From BOG-1155 sp050012495 (GTDB taxonomy: Bacteria; Desulfobacterota; Syntrophorhabdia; Syntrophorhabdales; WCHB1-27), in the NCBI GenBank assembly GCA_050012495.1, contig JBEKHB010000011.1, positions 1 to 64,000 on the forward strand: a stretch of 64,000 bases of DNA, in the 5' to 3' direction. Both the position numbers and the translations under genes were made by a program. This document shows, piece after piece, positions 51,544 through 59,945 of the stretch. Every line of letters begins with the position of its first letter. Position 1 is the stretch's first letter. Under the pieces are notes generated by a model. The model was given only the letters and a program-made list of their open reading frames with translations. It made no database searches and was not told where the DNA came from.

Positions 51544-52041
51544 ATGAGACAAAGAGACCGGGGCGGGTCCCGAATAAAAGTCGGGCGGCGGTCCATTGCG
51601 GCGGCGGCGTTCCTTTTCTCTTTCGCTGCCTTGTCCGCCGGCCAGACAACAGCGGCCAGGCAAAAGATCACGTTTATGCCGTCAAGGGTGTCGGTAGCAG
51701 CGGAAAAGGCGGAAACACCCAAGGAAAGATCCAAAGGGCTTATGGGCCGGACATCGATGGGCGAGCTGGAGGCCATGATCTTCTCTTTCGAGGAGTCCGC
51801 GCGCCAGACTTTCTGGATGTACCACACCCGCATACCGCTGACCGTCATTTTTCTCGACGACGGCCTGAAGATCGTTGACATACAAAATATGGCGCCCTGC
51901 CCCGGAGAGGACCCAGGCGCCTGCCCTGTCTACACCTCCCGCGTGAACGCGCGGCATGCAATCGAAGTCAATCAGGGGTTTGTGGAAAAATATCGCGTAA
52001 AGTTCGGCGACTACATCACCATTCGAAAGGCGGGTAGATGA
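51544..52041 (+). CDS. DUF192 family exported protein
   Basis: 165 residues from the ATG at 51544, AAGGAG before it. N-terminal signal peptide (IAAAAFLFSFAALSAGQTTA). The DUF192 domain follows: VAAEKAETPKERSKGLMGRT, MIFSFEESARQTFWMYHTRI, IPLTVIFLDD, IVDIQNMAPCPGEDPGACPV and ARHAIEVNQGFVEKY. Function of the family is not established; members are small periplasmic beta-barrels. Its stop overlaps the gspJ start, so it is translated with the secretion operon. Confidence 0.9.
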   Translation: MRQRDRGGSRIKVGRRSIAAAAFLFSFAALSAGQTTAARQKITFMPSRVSVAAEKAETPKERSKGLMGRTSMGELEAMIFSFEESARQTFWMYHTRIPLTVIFLDDGLKIVDIQNMAPCPGEDPGACPVYTSRVNARHAIEVNQGFVEKYRVKFGDYITIRKAGR

Positions 52042-52844
52042 GAGCGGGCCGTGTTATAATGAGAAGGGAACCAAGTCTGGCGATAAGGGGCAGTGCAATG
52101 GGGGCGGTGTTGCCTCGCAAAACCGGCATGACCGGGGCCTTTACGCTGGTTGAGATCGTTCTTGCCATGGCGCTGTCGGCGCTTCTTCTCACCATAGTCT
52201 ATTGGACCTACTTTTCCGTAAACCGGTCTGTCGACGCGGCTACAGAGGGCCAGGACGCCCTGGATACGGGTAGGATACTCTCTGAATTGATAAAGAGGGA
52301 CATTCGCGCAATTCGTCCCACCCCGTACGCTCTCGTGGGCAACAATACCATGATCCAGAATAGTTCATTCGGGGAATTGGAGTTCGTTACCAACGCCTTG
52401 TCCGGGACGGATCCCCAAAGGCTGCGGAGGGTAGGCTACACGCTTATCCTGTCCGACGATGACGAAAAGACCCTCGTGAGGAGAGAATCGACGGACCTGA
52501 GCGATCTCCTCGACAAAAGCCCTGCTGATTATCTTCCGAAAGTCTTCGAGGTATCGACAATAATAACCGGGTTTCTCGTCGAGTTTTATAACGGCGCCGA
52601 CTGGGTCCAGACCTGGGATTCAGGGGTGACCGGACAGATACCGACACAGATAAGGGTTACAATCGATGTCTCAGATGCAAAGGGGAAAACCAGGAGATTC
52701 GTGGCAGAGGAGGCTATCCAGAGCCAAGCTGTCCAGAGTGCTCCGAGTGCGAGCCAGAGTGGTCAGACTACGAGCCAGAGTGGTCAGACTACGAGCCAGA
52801 GTGGTCAGAATGCGAGCCAGAGTGGTCAGAATGCGAGCCAATAA
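52038..52844 (+). CDS. gspJ: Type II secretion minor pseudopilin GspJ
   Basis: 268 residues, ATG overlapping the DUF192 stop (ATGA). Prepilin leader and helix: TGAFTLVEIVLAMALSALLL; the residue before Phe is Ala rather than Gly, which some prepilin peptidases accept. GspJ features follow (YFSVNRSVDAATEGQDALDT, then ELIKRDIRAIRPT). The last 30 residues are a Gln/Ser/Thr repeat (SQSGQTT units) encoded by a 21-base tandem repeat that also encodes the upstream part of the gspK frame. GspJ caps the pseudopilus with I and K. Confidence 0.85.
   Translation: MRAGRVIMRREPSLAIRGSAMGAVLPRKTGMTGAFTLVEIVLAMALSALLLTIVYWTYFSVNRSVDAATEGQDALDTGRILSELIKRDIRAIRPTPYALVGNNTMIQNSSFGELEFVTNALSGTDPQRLRRVGYTLILSDDDEKTLVRRESTDLSDLLDKSPADYLPKVFEVSTIITGFLVEFYNGADWVQTWDSGVTGQIPTQIRVTIDVSDAKGKTRRFVAEEAIQSQAVQSAPSASQSGQTTSQSGQTTSQSGQNASQSGQNASQ
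52751..52841 (+). repeat. 21-base tandem repeat across the gspJ end and gspK start
   Basis: Units start at 52751, 52772, 52793, 52814 and 52835 (last partial): GAGCCAGAGTGGTCAGACTA plus C. Both frames stay open: SQSGQTT in gspJ, RARVVRL in the gspK frame. The last units change CTAC to ATGC, which creates ATG codons in the gspK frame. Confidence 0.9.
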
Positions 52845-54024
52845 AGTAAAAACGGATGAGAAAGGCTTCATACTCATCACCATCCTTCTCGTGATCGCGG
52901 TGCTCTTCCCACTCATTCTGGCCTTTAATGCAAAGGTGCAGCTCAACCTCACCCAGGCCGAGAATTTCCGAAATTCCGTTCAGGCCCTTCGGTTCGCCCT
53001 GTCGGGGGTGGAAGGCGCCAAAGGCATCCTGAAAGCGGACGATGCCAGCTATGATGCAAAAACGGATAAATGGGCGGCCCCTTTCCCGTCTCTGGCGCTC
53101 GGGGACGGCATCCTCAACGTGGTGATAGTGGATGAAGACGGCAAAATCCCGATCAACAACCTGCTGGTCGCCGTCAAAGGCAACCAGGCGGCGGCCGGTC
53201 AGAATGCCGCGGGCGGAGCAACACCTGCAGCTACTACCACCCCTGCCGCGGGCGGAGCAACACCTGCAGCTACTACCACCCCTGCCGCGGGCGGCGCAAC
53301 ACCTGCAGCTACCACCACCCCTGCCGCGGGCGGCGCAACACCTGCAGCTACCACCACCCCTGCCGCGGGCGGCGCAACACCTGCAGCTACCACCACGGGC
53401 AACGCCGTAACCTACCAGGTAGACAAGGACCTTGACACCCGGCTCAGGAGTCTCATTTCCCAGTTGGGCGGCAAGCCGGAGATCGTCGATGCCCTGATCG
53501 ACTGGCTCGACCCCGACAACGACACAACGGGGACTGAGGGCGCCGAGGACGACTACTATAAACAGCGGGGGTATCGCTGCAAGAACGGCCCTCTGGATTC
53601 TTTGGACGAGCTTCTTCTCGTCAAGGGGTTCGACAACGAACTGCTGATTGACAAAAACCTGAAAAGTTATCTGACGATTGCCCCCACCGACGGCAAGGTG
53701 AACCTCAACACAGCTCCGATCCAGGTCCTGTACGCAGTTCTCGGCACTCAGACAAGCAGCCTTGTCCAGCCCATGAGTCAAAGCGACATACAGGACCTCG
53801 TCCGCTACCGCGACGAGCACGACCTTACGAACGTGAAAGATATGATGTCGGCCGTGAAGATAAGCCAGGACCAGGCAAGCGCGGTGGCGCCCCTCGTCAA
53901 GGTAAACTCTGCGTACTTTACGGTCAACAGCAGGTATACTATCGGCAATGTCGTAAAAAATGTGGAGGCCCTTTTGAACAGAAACGGCACAACCGTGACA
54001 ACCATTTCCTGGAGGGAGTTTTGA
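52831..54024 (+). CDS. gspK: Type II secretion minor pseudopilin GspK
   Basis: 397 residues from the ATG at 52831, which overlaps gspJ by 14 bases; another ATG 21 bases upstream lies in the repeat. Short leader MRANKVKTDEKG, cleavage before FILITILLVIAVLFPLILAF. Glu at +5 is absent, as expected for GspK. GspK-type domains follow (VDALIDWLDPDN with acidic Ca-binding-like loop, KVNLNTAPIQVLYAVLGTQT). An insert of five 13-residue units AAGGATPAATTTP (about 126-190) enlarges the protein. It sits at the pseudopilus tip. Confidence 0.88.
   Translation: MRANKVKTDEKGFILITILLVIAVLFPLILAFNAKVQLNLTQAENFRNSVQALRFALSGVEGAKGILKADDASYDAKTDKWAAPFPSLALGDGILNVVIVDEDGKIPINNLLVAVKGNQAAAGQNAAGGATPAATTTPAAGGATPAATTTPAAGGATPAATTTPAAGGATPAATTTPAAGGATPAATTTGNAVTYQVDKDLDTRLRSLISQLGGKPEIVDALIDWLDPDNDTTGTEGAEDDYYKQRGYRCKNGPLDSLDELLLVKGFDNELLIDKNLKSYLTIAPTDGKVNLNTAPIQVLYAVLGTQTSSLVQPMSQSDIQDLVRYRDEHDLTNVKDMMSAVKISQDQASAVAPLVKVNSAYFTVNSRYTIGNVVKNVEALLNRNGTTVTTISWREF
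53206..53397 (+). repeat. 39-base tandem repeat inside gspK
   Basis: Five units of GCCGCGGGCGG(A/C)GCAACACC... starting at 53206, 53245, 53284, 53323 and 53362, encoding Ala/Thr/Pro/Gly-rich 13-residue units. Units differ only by silent changes (GGA/GGC, ACT/ACC). Confidence 0.92.
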
Positions 54025-55322
54025 GAAGAAAAGGAGCGGCCATTGTCCAGCAAAACGGAAGCTGGTACGGAGTAACCCTTACCGTCCGGGACAAAGAGAT
54101 AACCGACCTGGAAATCCTCGAAGAAGGAAGCCTCGCCGAGCTGAGAAAGGTCCTCAAAGAGGACGGTTACGGCGCCGTGGTTGAAAGCGGCTCGGCATAC
54201 CTGTTCAACCTGGCCTTCCCCTTCTCTGATAAGAGGAAGATCAGACTTGTGATCGGCAGCGAGCTTGAAGAGAGAATACCGGTCTCCACGGACGACCTGA
54301 CAATAGGCTTTGCGGAAACCGCGAAAGGGAACGTGCTTGCGGCAGCAATCCCCAAATCGCTTTCAGAAGAGCTGAGGCAATCGAAGCACCTTCGGATCAC
54401 AACCGTGCAGAGCGTTGCAGTCCTCTACGCCCTCAGATGGTTCAATGTGATCTACCAGGGGGATTTCGTCTTTCTCCACAGGAACGGGGACGCAATGGTG
54501 ATCATGGGCTTCAAGGAGAACCATCTCAATTATCTCAGACAATTTTACTACTCGCCCCAATCGGATTCTCTGCGGGACGCCATGGCTGAGATAACCGGCG
54601 GCCAGGCGGATAGCCCCCGCGCCTATGTAATGGTGAGCGATGGCGTCGATGCGGCGCAACAGAAGCAAGACCTCGAGAAAACGTTCCACATACACATCGA
54701 AATGCCGTCTTTAAAGAGGATACTCAAGAATGAACAAACCCCCGAACGGCTGTGGCCGGCCATCGGCGCTGCCCTCCTTTCTCTCAGGCCCAAAGGGCAG
54801 CTCAACCTCACGGGGAACGGGCGCGGCTATCTCTTCCTGTCCACGAAAACAGCCCTCGATCTCTCCGCCGCCCTCGCCGCGTGCGGCCTTCTTGCGGCAG
54901 GTCTTTTCTTTCTCGATTACTATCTCAAGGAGCGGGCTTATCAGTACCTCGTCTCCGAGCCCAACCGGATCTACCGCCTCTCCTTCCCCAAATCTCCTCC
55001 GATAAAGGACCCGGTAAGGATCTTCCGGGAGAAGACCAGACTCCTGGAAAAGGAGCCAGGTTCAGTGGCGGCCGTGACGAACCCTCTCTCCGTATTGAAC
55101 GAGGTCAGCAGCAAGATAGGACCTGATCTTGACGTCAAGCTCAACGAATTCGCCTCAGACGAAAAGGAGTTTACCATCTCCGGGACCACTATCTCCTTTG
55201 CCTCGGCTGAAAAGATCAAGGCAGCCCTCGAACAGGTGAAAGGCGTATCGCAGGTGGAGGTGCAAAACCTTGACCTGGCCCCCGGTAAGCAGGTGAAATT
55301 CAAAATGAGGGGTAAGCTATGA
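54021..55322 (+). CDS. gspL: Type II secretion protein GspL
   Basis: 433 residues starting with TTG at 54021 (GGAGGGAG just before), overlapping the gspK stop. The N-terminal 290 residues form the actin-like cytoplasmic part (IVQQNGSWYGVTLTVRDKEI start, NLTGNGRGYL end). One membrane helix at about 278-300 (ALDLSAALAACGLLAAGLFF) is followed by a periplasmic ferredoxin-like part. GspL couples the ATPase GspE to GspM in the inner membrane. Confidence 0.85.
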   Translation: MRRKGAAIVQQNGSWYGVTLTVRDKEITDLEILEEGSLAELRKVLKEDGYGAVVESGSAYLFNLAFPFSDKRKIRLVIGSELEERIPVSTDDLTIGFAETAKGNVLAAAIPKSLSEELRQSKHLRITTVQSVAVLYALRWFNVIYQGDFVFLHRNGDAMVIMGFKENHLNYLRQFYYSPQSDSLRDAMAEITGGQADSPRAYVMVSDGVDAAQQKQDLEKTFHIHIEMPSLKRILKNEQTPERLWPAIGAALLSLRPKGQLNLTGNGRGYLFLSTKTALDLSAALAACGLLAAGLFFLDYYLKERAYQYLVSEPNRIYRLSFPKSPPIKDPVRIFREKTRLLEKEPGSVAAVTNPLSVLNEVSSKIGPDLDVKLNEFASDEKEFTISGTTISFASAEKIKAALEQVKGVSQVEVQNLDLAPGKQVKFKMRGKL

Positions 55323-55837
55323 AGATCCTCGACAACTTTCCGGCTGTTCCAGCCAGTGCCTACGTCCTCGCCTTTTCGGCCATTTTCGCCTCTTCGGCGA
55401 TTTACGCATACTTTTTGAGTGAAGATACGCGTCTTCTTGAAAAGAAGATAGAGTCAAGACAAAAAGATTACGCTGAAGTGCTCCAGCTTAAAGACGTGTA
55501 TGAATCGCAGAAGCGCGCCTTTGAAAAGGCCGTATCCAGGAAAGTTGACAATCGCGGCATCTCCCTCGGCGTGGTTGAGGAGATGGTCGCAAAGAACTTC
55601 ATAGGCGGCACGCTCACCGCGCTGCAGCCCGCAACCACCAGGGAAAAGAAGGGGGGGCAGCGTATGGCCGTGGACGTGAAAGTGACCGGCGCGTCGCTGG
55701 GAGAGGTTATTTCTTTTGTCAAATCTGCGGACAACTCCGGCCTGTACGTGAGCAAATTGCGGCTCTCTGCGCCTGCGGCAAACCCCACGTTCCTGGACAT
55801 GCAGGCGACCATCATGGAGAGGCGTTCCAATGGGTAA
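55319..55837 (+). CDS. gspM: Type II secretion protein GspM
   Basis: 172 residues; ATG overlaps the gspL stop (ATGA). One membrane segment near the N-terminus (ASAYVLAFSAIFASSAIYAY), a coiled coil (LLEKKIESRQKDYAEVLQLK) and a ferredoxin-like periplasmic part (MAVDVKVTGASLGEVISFVK). Its last codons and stop lie in a 33-base stretch duplicated downstream; the stop overlaps a start codon (ATGGGTAA) in both copies. Confidence 0.8.
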   Translation: MKILDNFPAVPASAYVLAFSAIFASSAIYAYFLSEDTRLLEKKIESRQKDYAEVLQLKDVYESQKRAFEKAVSRKVDNRGISLGVVEEMVAKNFIGGTLTALQPATTREKKGGQRMAVDVKVTGASLGEVISFVKSADNSGLYVSKLRLSAPAANPTFLDMQATIMERRSNG

Positions 55838-55954
55838 GCGCAAAGTCCTCTGCAGAATATTGGGGTTCAGCACCCCCTCCATGAGCAAAGCTCATGGAGC
55901 CTCCCCGCTCACAAAGGCACGGAGGCGTTCCAATGGGTAAGCGCAAAGTCCTCT
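55819..55954 (+). repeat. Small hairpin element flanked by a 33-base direct duplication (gspM end / gspN start)
   Basis: Bases 55819-55851 recur exactly at 55922-55954. The 70 bases between contain the hairpin CTCCATGAGC...GCTCATGGAG and CACCCCC/GGGG words that align in reverse orientation with the element at 12238-12314. Where the 12 kb copy has CACGAG...CTCGTG, this copy has CATGAG...CTCATG, so both sides of the stem changed together. Confidence 0.85.
55830..55940 (+). CDS. 36-codon mini-frame created by the insertion
   Basis: ATG at 55830 (copy 1 of the duplicated gspN start) stays open across the inserted element and ends with TAA at 55938-55940 in copy 2, overlapping the real gspN ATG (55933). 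It begins MGKRKVL like GspN and ends RRRSNG like GspM. It could keep ribosomes coupled from gspM to gspN; a function of the peptide itself is not implied. Confidence 0.45.
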   Translation: MGKRKVLCRILGFSTPSMSKAHGASPLTKARRRSNG

Positions 55955-56808
55955 TGTTTTCAGGCGCCGTGGGATGGGGCATACTCGTCATGGCGCTCGT
56001 CATCTACCTGTTTTTCCCCTATCAGAAGGCGCTCAAGATAGCCCTGCAAAACGTGGCGCGCAACGGCAGGGCTGCGGTGTCGATGGAAGGCGTGACCATG
56101 AAGCTGATGGGAATCAGGGCATCGAGGATCCTCTTCCGACCTGACGCGAGCATGGGGCAGACGGCGCCCTTCGAATTATCGAAGGTCGATATCTTCTGGA
56201 ATCCGCTCTCGTTGATAAAGGGAAAAGTCACCATTTACTCGAAAGCCGCCCTCTGTGAAGGGACGCTCCGGTGCACGGTGGAAGGGATCCGCTTCATCGG
56301 CACTTCCGATCCGAACATATCCCTCAAGCTCGATCACGTGAATATCGGCAAATGCCCCGAAGGCGCCCTCCCCTGGTTCAAAGGCATGAGCGGAACCCTT
56401 GACGGGGTGATAAGAAAGGAGACGCCCATCGGCAGACCGGACAAGGAGACCGGCGTTTTCCGGCTCACCATCAGGGGCGGCGAGATCAAGGGCCTTCAGG
56501 TAAAAGATATGCCGCGGCTGATCATCCCTTACAAGGAGATTGTCGTCGAGGGGAAAATAGACGGGCCGAGGCTCAACATCAACAAGCTCACCCTTACAAG
56601 CGAGGTGATTGCGCTCTCGGGCGCGGGGGTCGTGCAATCGGGAGAACCTGATCGCGGTATCGACATGAAGCTCTCCTATCAGGTGCTCTCCAGGTCCTTC
56701 CCTTTGCAGGGAAAAGGCATCATCACGGTAAGCGGAAGTCAGGCGGCGCCGGTTGTCGCCATCTCGGCGCCGGAGGCAGAAAAACCGGCGGGGGCTAAAG
56801 CCCCGTGA
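55933..56808 (+). CDS. gspN: Type II secretion protein GspN
   Basis: 291 residues from the ATG at 55933. One N-terminal membrane helix (FSGAVGWGILVMALVIYLFF), then a beta-rich periplasmic part with AsmA/GspN-like features (MEGVTMKLMGIRASRILFRP, NPLSLIKGKVTIYSK, LTIRGGEIKGLQVKDM, LKGTG-like ISGSQ ending). GspN occurs in a subset of type II systems between M and C or at the end. The start is preserved by the duplication upstream. Confidence 0.78.
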   Translation: MGKRKVLLFSGAVGWGILVMALVIYLFFPYQKALKIALQNVARNGRAAVSMEGVTMKLMGIRASRILFRPDASMGQTAPFELSKVDIFWNPLSLIKGKVTIYSKAALCEGTLRCTVEGIRFIGTSDPNISLKLDHVNIGKCPEGALPWFKGMSGTLDGVIRKETPIGRPDKETGVFRLTIRGGEIKGLQVKDMPRLIIPYKEIVVEGKIDGPRLNINKLTLTSEVIALSGAGVVQSGEPDRGIDMKLSYQVLSRSFPLQGKGIITVSGSQAAPVVAISAPEAEKPAGAKAP

Positions 56809-57151
56809 TTGTCCCTGTGGGGAGCGCAGAAACACCAATGATAGCATTCAGCATAAAGGGTAGGGTTTTGATAGGTCTTATCGGTCCTCCTATAGGACCT
56901 ATTGGACCCATAGGAGGACCGATAAGACCTGCTCGCGGAGGGGTCGCTTTAAGCCCGGTAATTGAGCCCCACGGTTGTTTGACAAAGCTCAAAGGATGGT
57001 GGTACGCTTCGTTCATGGTACTGCCGGAAAAGGGAGACCCTCTTCTGCAATTCCAGTTTTTTTTACAGTTGATGTGAGCGAGGCGAGGCGCAAGGACGAT
57101 AACGCGGAAGATGAAGTAAGGTCATAGGGAAATCAAAGGCTGCGGAAAGCC
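56809..57151. other. Intergenic region with repeats between gspN and gspC
   Basis: No gene. It holds the 21-base-pair palindrome at 56873-56930 and, directly after it, a partial copy (about 56933-56966) of the hairpin element of 12.2 and 55.8 kb (GCTCGCGGAGGGG...GTAATTGA). Confidence 0.65.
56873..56930. repeat. Long palindrome, 21-base-pair stem with 16-base loop
   Basis: Arms at 56873-56893 and 56910-56930 are exact complements (AGGTCTTATCGGTCCTCC... and its mirror). The loop AGGACCTATTGGACCC repeats the same CCTAT/GGACC words. Shares vocabulary with 13102-13140. Confidence 0.9.
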
Positions 57152-58054
57152 ATGCGATACGAGAAAAAAGATCTCATCGTCTTCGGCACATCCACCGTTT
57201 CTGGTGTGGTTGCGGCCGTCATCGTGCTGATAGCCGTCAATGCTTCTTTCCTTAAAATACCGGACAGTCCGCCGGCGAGAGCGACATCCGTGCCCAGGGC
57301 AGTTACGCCCGCGCAACTTGCCGTTATTGCGGAACCAGATTACAAGGCCGTCACCGAAAGGAACCTTTTCCGCGCGAAACTTCAGGTAGAGATTCCCAAG
57401 CCAAAAACGGAAAAGGAGATTGAGGAAGAGGCTTTGACCGCCATCGTCAAAACCATGGCACTCAAAGGGGTGATGCTGAGTCCGCGGAAACGGGATAACT
57501 ACGCGGTCATAGATCTGGGCAGGCAAAAGGGCGTGTGGGTCTACGAGCCGGGAGACGTCACCGAAAGAGGTCTCACCGTCAAAGAGATCACGAAGGATTC
57601 GGTAAGGATTGAAAAAGATGAATTCGGTGCTGTCCTCAGGCTTTTCTCGTCCGCGAACGAACTGTCTCAGACCCGACGGCCGGCCGGCGTAGCCGCGGCG
57701 AGACCGGCTATCGGCAAGGTCGATCCCGGGAAAGAGATAAAGAGAAAGGGATCGGTCACCAGAATCTCTAAATCTCTGGCAGAACGGCTGAAGACGGATA
57801 ATACAATGATCATGTCCGCAGTGGCAGTGAAGCCATCTCCCGAGGGAGTAAGGGTTGTCGCGGTTGATAAAGGAAGCATCGCGCAACAGATGGGCATCGC
57901 CCCCGACGATACCCTTCAGGAAGTGAACGGCCACAAACTGGGCTCAACCGAGGATATGAGCACGGTCTACGAGTCACTGAAAAATGCCACCGATTTTGAA
58001 GTCAAGGTCTTACGCGGAGGAAAATCTGAGACGCTCTTTTACCAAATAAGATAG
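57152..58054 (+). CDS. gspC: Type II secretion protein GspC
   Basis: 300 residues. Membrane helix at about 8-30 (FGTSTVSGVVAAVIVLIAVN), the homology region (TERNLFRAKLQVEIP to about VRIEKDEFG) that contacts the secretin, then a C-terminal PDZ domain (VVAVDKGSIAQQMGIAPDDT, LQEVNGHKLGS). GspC links the inner-membrane platform to GspD. It restarts the operon after a 343-base gap; no promoter is obvious. Confidence 0.88.
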   Translation: MRYEKKDLIVFGTSTVSGVVAAVIVLIAVNASFLKIPDSPPARATSVPRAVTPAQLAVIAEPDYKAVTERNLFRAKLQVEIPKPKTEKEIEEEALTAIVKTMALKGVMLSPRKRDNYAVIDLGRQKGVWVYEPGDVTERGLTVKEITKDSVRIEKDEFGAVLRLFSSANELSQTRRPAGVAAARPAIGKVDPGKEIKRKGSVTRISKSLAERLKTDNTMIMSAVAVKPSPEGVRVVAVDKGSIAQQMGIAPDDTLQEVNGHKLGSTEDMSTVYESLKNATDFEVKVLRGGKSETLFYQIR

Positions 58055-58070
58055 GCGGGAGGCGAATTCA

Positions 58071-59945
58071 TTGCTGCATATAAAACCGGCGCTCTTGTTG
58101 CTCTGCCCTCTTGTCGCAACCCTTATCGTAACTCCTGCCCTCCGGGCTAAGGCGGGCGACCTCCCCGTCTTTGCCGGACTGCCGGCAGGGGTAGTGGTGC
58201 AGGCGGAAGGTCCGGCACCGGAGAACCCGGAAACAGCGCCCAAAGAGCAACCGGGGGGGCCGGAGCACATTGCACCCCCCTCTCCCGCACCTCCTCCCGG
58301 GATGCAGGCGCCCATCCGTGGGCCGCAGGCTTCTCCGCCTCCCCAGGCCGGCCTCGTCCAAATGCAGTTCGATAATATAGAGCTGCGTGACCTGATCAGG
58401 TTTGTGAGCAACATCATGGGGAAGAATTTCATCTATGACGAGGCTGTCGTCAAGGGCAGGGTTACCGTGCTCTCTCCGAAAAGCCTTACAAAAGATGAGG
58501 TATTCAGGGTTTTCGAGAGTGTCCTCAATTACTTCGGCTTTACCGTGATAACGACGCCTGAGACATATAAGATTGTCAGGTCGGCGGATGCAAAGGGTAT
58601 GGCAGTGCAGACGCTTGACAAGGCCGCGCTCGCGAAACTGCCCCCCGAGGAGCGGATCACAACCCTTGTCTATCCCCTGGGATACACCGATTCCAATACC
58701 ATGGTGGGCATTCTGAGACCCCTTATGTCGCGCGACGCCTACCTGGTGAGCGTCCCCACGGCGAACTCCCTGATCATGATCGACACCACCTCGAACCTCA
58801 AAAGGCTCGAGACCCTCATCACCCAGGTCGATGTCCCTGTTTCACGGCAGCTCTCCGGGATTGAGGTCTATAACGTGCAGCATACGAGTGCTGCCGATCT
58901 CGCGAAGGCATTGCAGGCCCTGCTCGCCGAGGGGAAAAAGGCGCAAACCCCAAAGGAGAAGATCTTCGTCACCTCCTACGCCCCCTCAAACTCGCTGCTC
59001 ATCAGCGCGCCCCCGGAAGACATGAAGGAGATCAGGCGGATCGTGGATGAGATCGACACATTCAGGCCCCAGGTGCTTGTGGAGGCGGCAATCATAGAAT
59101 TGTCCCTCGTGAAGACGCAGACCCTGGGCGTCGAATGGCTTGTCGGCGGATCGGCCAGCGGCTCAAAGATCATCGGCGGCAATATTATCAGCACTGACGC
59201 GACGACGGGCGGGGCGCTGGTCCCTCTTGCCACGGGCATCGCATCGAACACCCCTGCAACCGCCATAGGCGCCTTGAAGTCCGGACTCAATATCGGGGTC
59301 GTGGGGTCTACCTTTACCATGGGCGGGATATCGTTCCCGAGCGTCCAGTCCTTTGTGCAGGCCCTTGCCGCCGACACCAGGACGAAAGTGCTCTCCACAC
59401 CCCAGCTCCTCACCTTGAATAACGAGGAGGCGGAGGTGCTCGTCGGCTCGAACATCCCCTACACCACGAGCACGAGGCTCGATTCGGCGGGCAACCCGAT
59501 CACCAATTTCGACTACCGGGACGTGGGGGTCAAGCTCAAGGTGAAGCCCTACATCAACAGGGACGGCCTGGTGTATCTGAATATATTCACCGAGATAACG
59601 CAGGTGACGAGCACGCTGGCCACGGTCGGGAGCGGTCAGCAGACTGCGCCGACCACCACCAAGCGATCCACGAAAACCACCGTCGGCGTGAGAGACTCGC
59701 AGACCATCGTCATCAGCGGCATTATCTCGGACACCCTTAACGACACCGGGCAGCGGGTACCATGGCTTTCATCGATCCCCATTCTGGGCAACCTTTTCAA
59801 CTATAGCAGCAAGAGCGACACCAGAACGAACCTCCTCATGTTCCTCACGCCAAAAATCATCTATGACCCCAAACAGCTCCAGAAAATCAGCGACGAACAG
59901 AAGGCCCAGCAGGAGAAATTTCTCGGGTCGCAAGGAAAAAAATAA
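58071..59945 (+). CDS. gspD: Type II secretion secretin GspD
   Basis: 624 residues, TTG start with GGGAGG eight bases before. Signal peptide (LLLLCPLVATLIVTPALRAKA), a Pro-rich linker (about 45-95), then N0-N2 domains (LVQMQFDNIELRDLIRFVSN, YPLGYTDSNTMVGILRPLMS, EVYNVQHTSAADLAKALQAL) and the secretin core (VLSTPQLLTLNNEEAEVLVG, VGVRDSQTIVISGIISD, VPWLSSIPILGNLF). It forms the outer-membrane ring. Ends with a Lys/Gln tail. Stop overlaps the gspE start by one base. Confidence 0.95.
   Translation: MLHIKPALLLLCPLVATLIVTPALRAKAGDLPVFAGLPAGVVVQAEGPAPENPETAPKEQPGGPEHIAPPSPAPPPGMQAPIRGPQASPPPQAGLVQMQFDNIELRDLIRFVSNIMGKNFIYDEAVVKGRVTVLSPKSLTKDEVFRVFESVLNYFGFTVITTPETYKIVRSADAKGMAVQTLDKAALAKLPPEERITTLVYPLGYTDSNTMVGILRPLMSRDAYLVSVPTANSLIMIDTTSNLKRLETLITQVDVPVSRQLSGIEVYNVQHTSAADLAKALQALLAEGKKAQTPKEKIFVTSYAPSNSLLISAPPEDMKEIRRIVDEIDTFRPQVLVEAAIIELSLVKTQTLGVEWLVGGSASGSKIIGGNIISTDATTGGALVPLATGIASNTPATAIGALKSGLNIGVVGSTFTMGGISFPSVQSFVQALAADTRTKVLSTPQLLTLNNEEAEVLVGSNIPYTTSTRLDSAGNPITNFDYRDVGVKLKVKPYINRDGLVYLNIFTEITQVTSTLATVGSGQQTAPTTTKRSTKTTVGVRDSQTIVISGIISDTLNDTGQRVPWLSSIPILGNLFNYSSKSDTRTNLLMFLTPKIIYDPKQLQKISDEQKAQQEKFLGSQGKK

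Noticed and set aside
52751..53397. CRISPR-like appearance of regularly spaced repeats
   Set aside because: The units are directly adjacent with no spacers, their lengths are multiples of three, and they lie inside coding frames; no cas genes are in the window.
52789..53820. A long minus-strand open frame (343 codons) over gspK with Arg/Cys/Gly repeats
   Set aside because: It is a shadow of the gspJ/gspK tandem repeats; the plus-strand frames have clear pseudopilin domains and operon overlaps.
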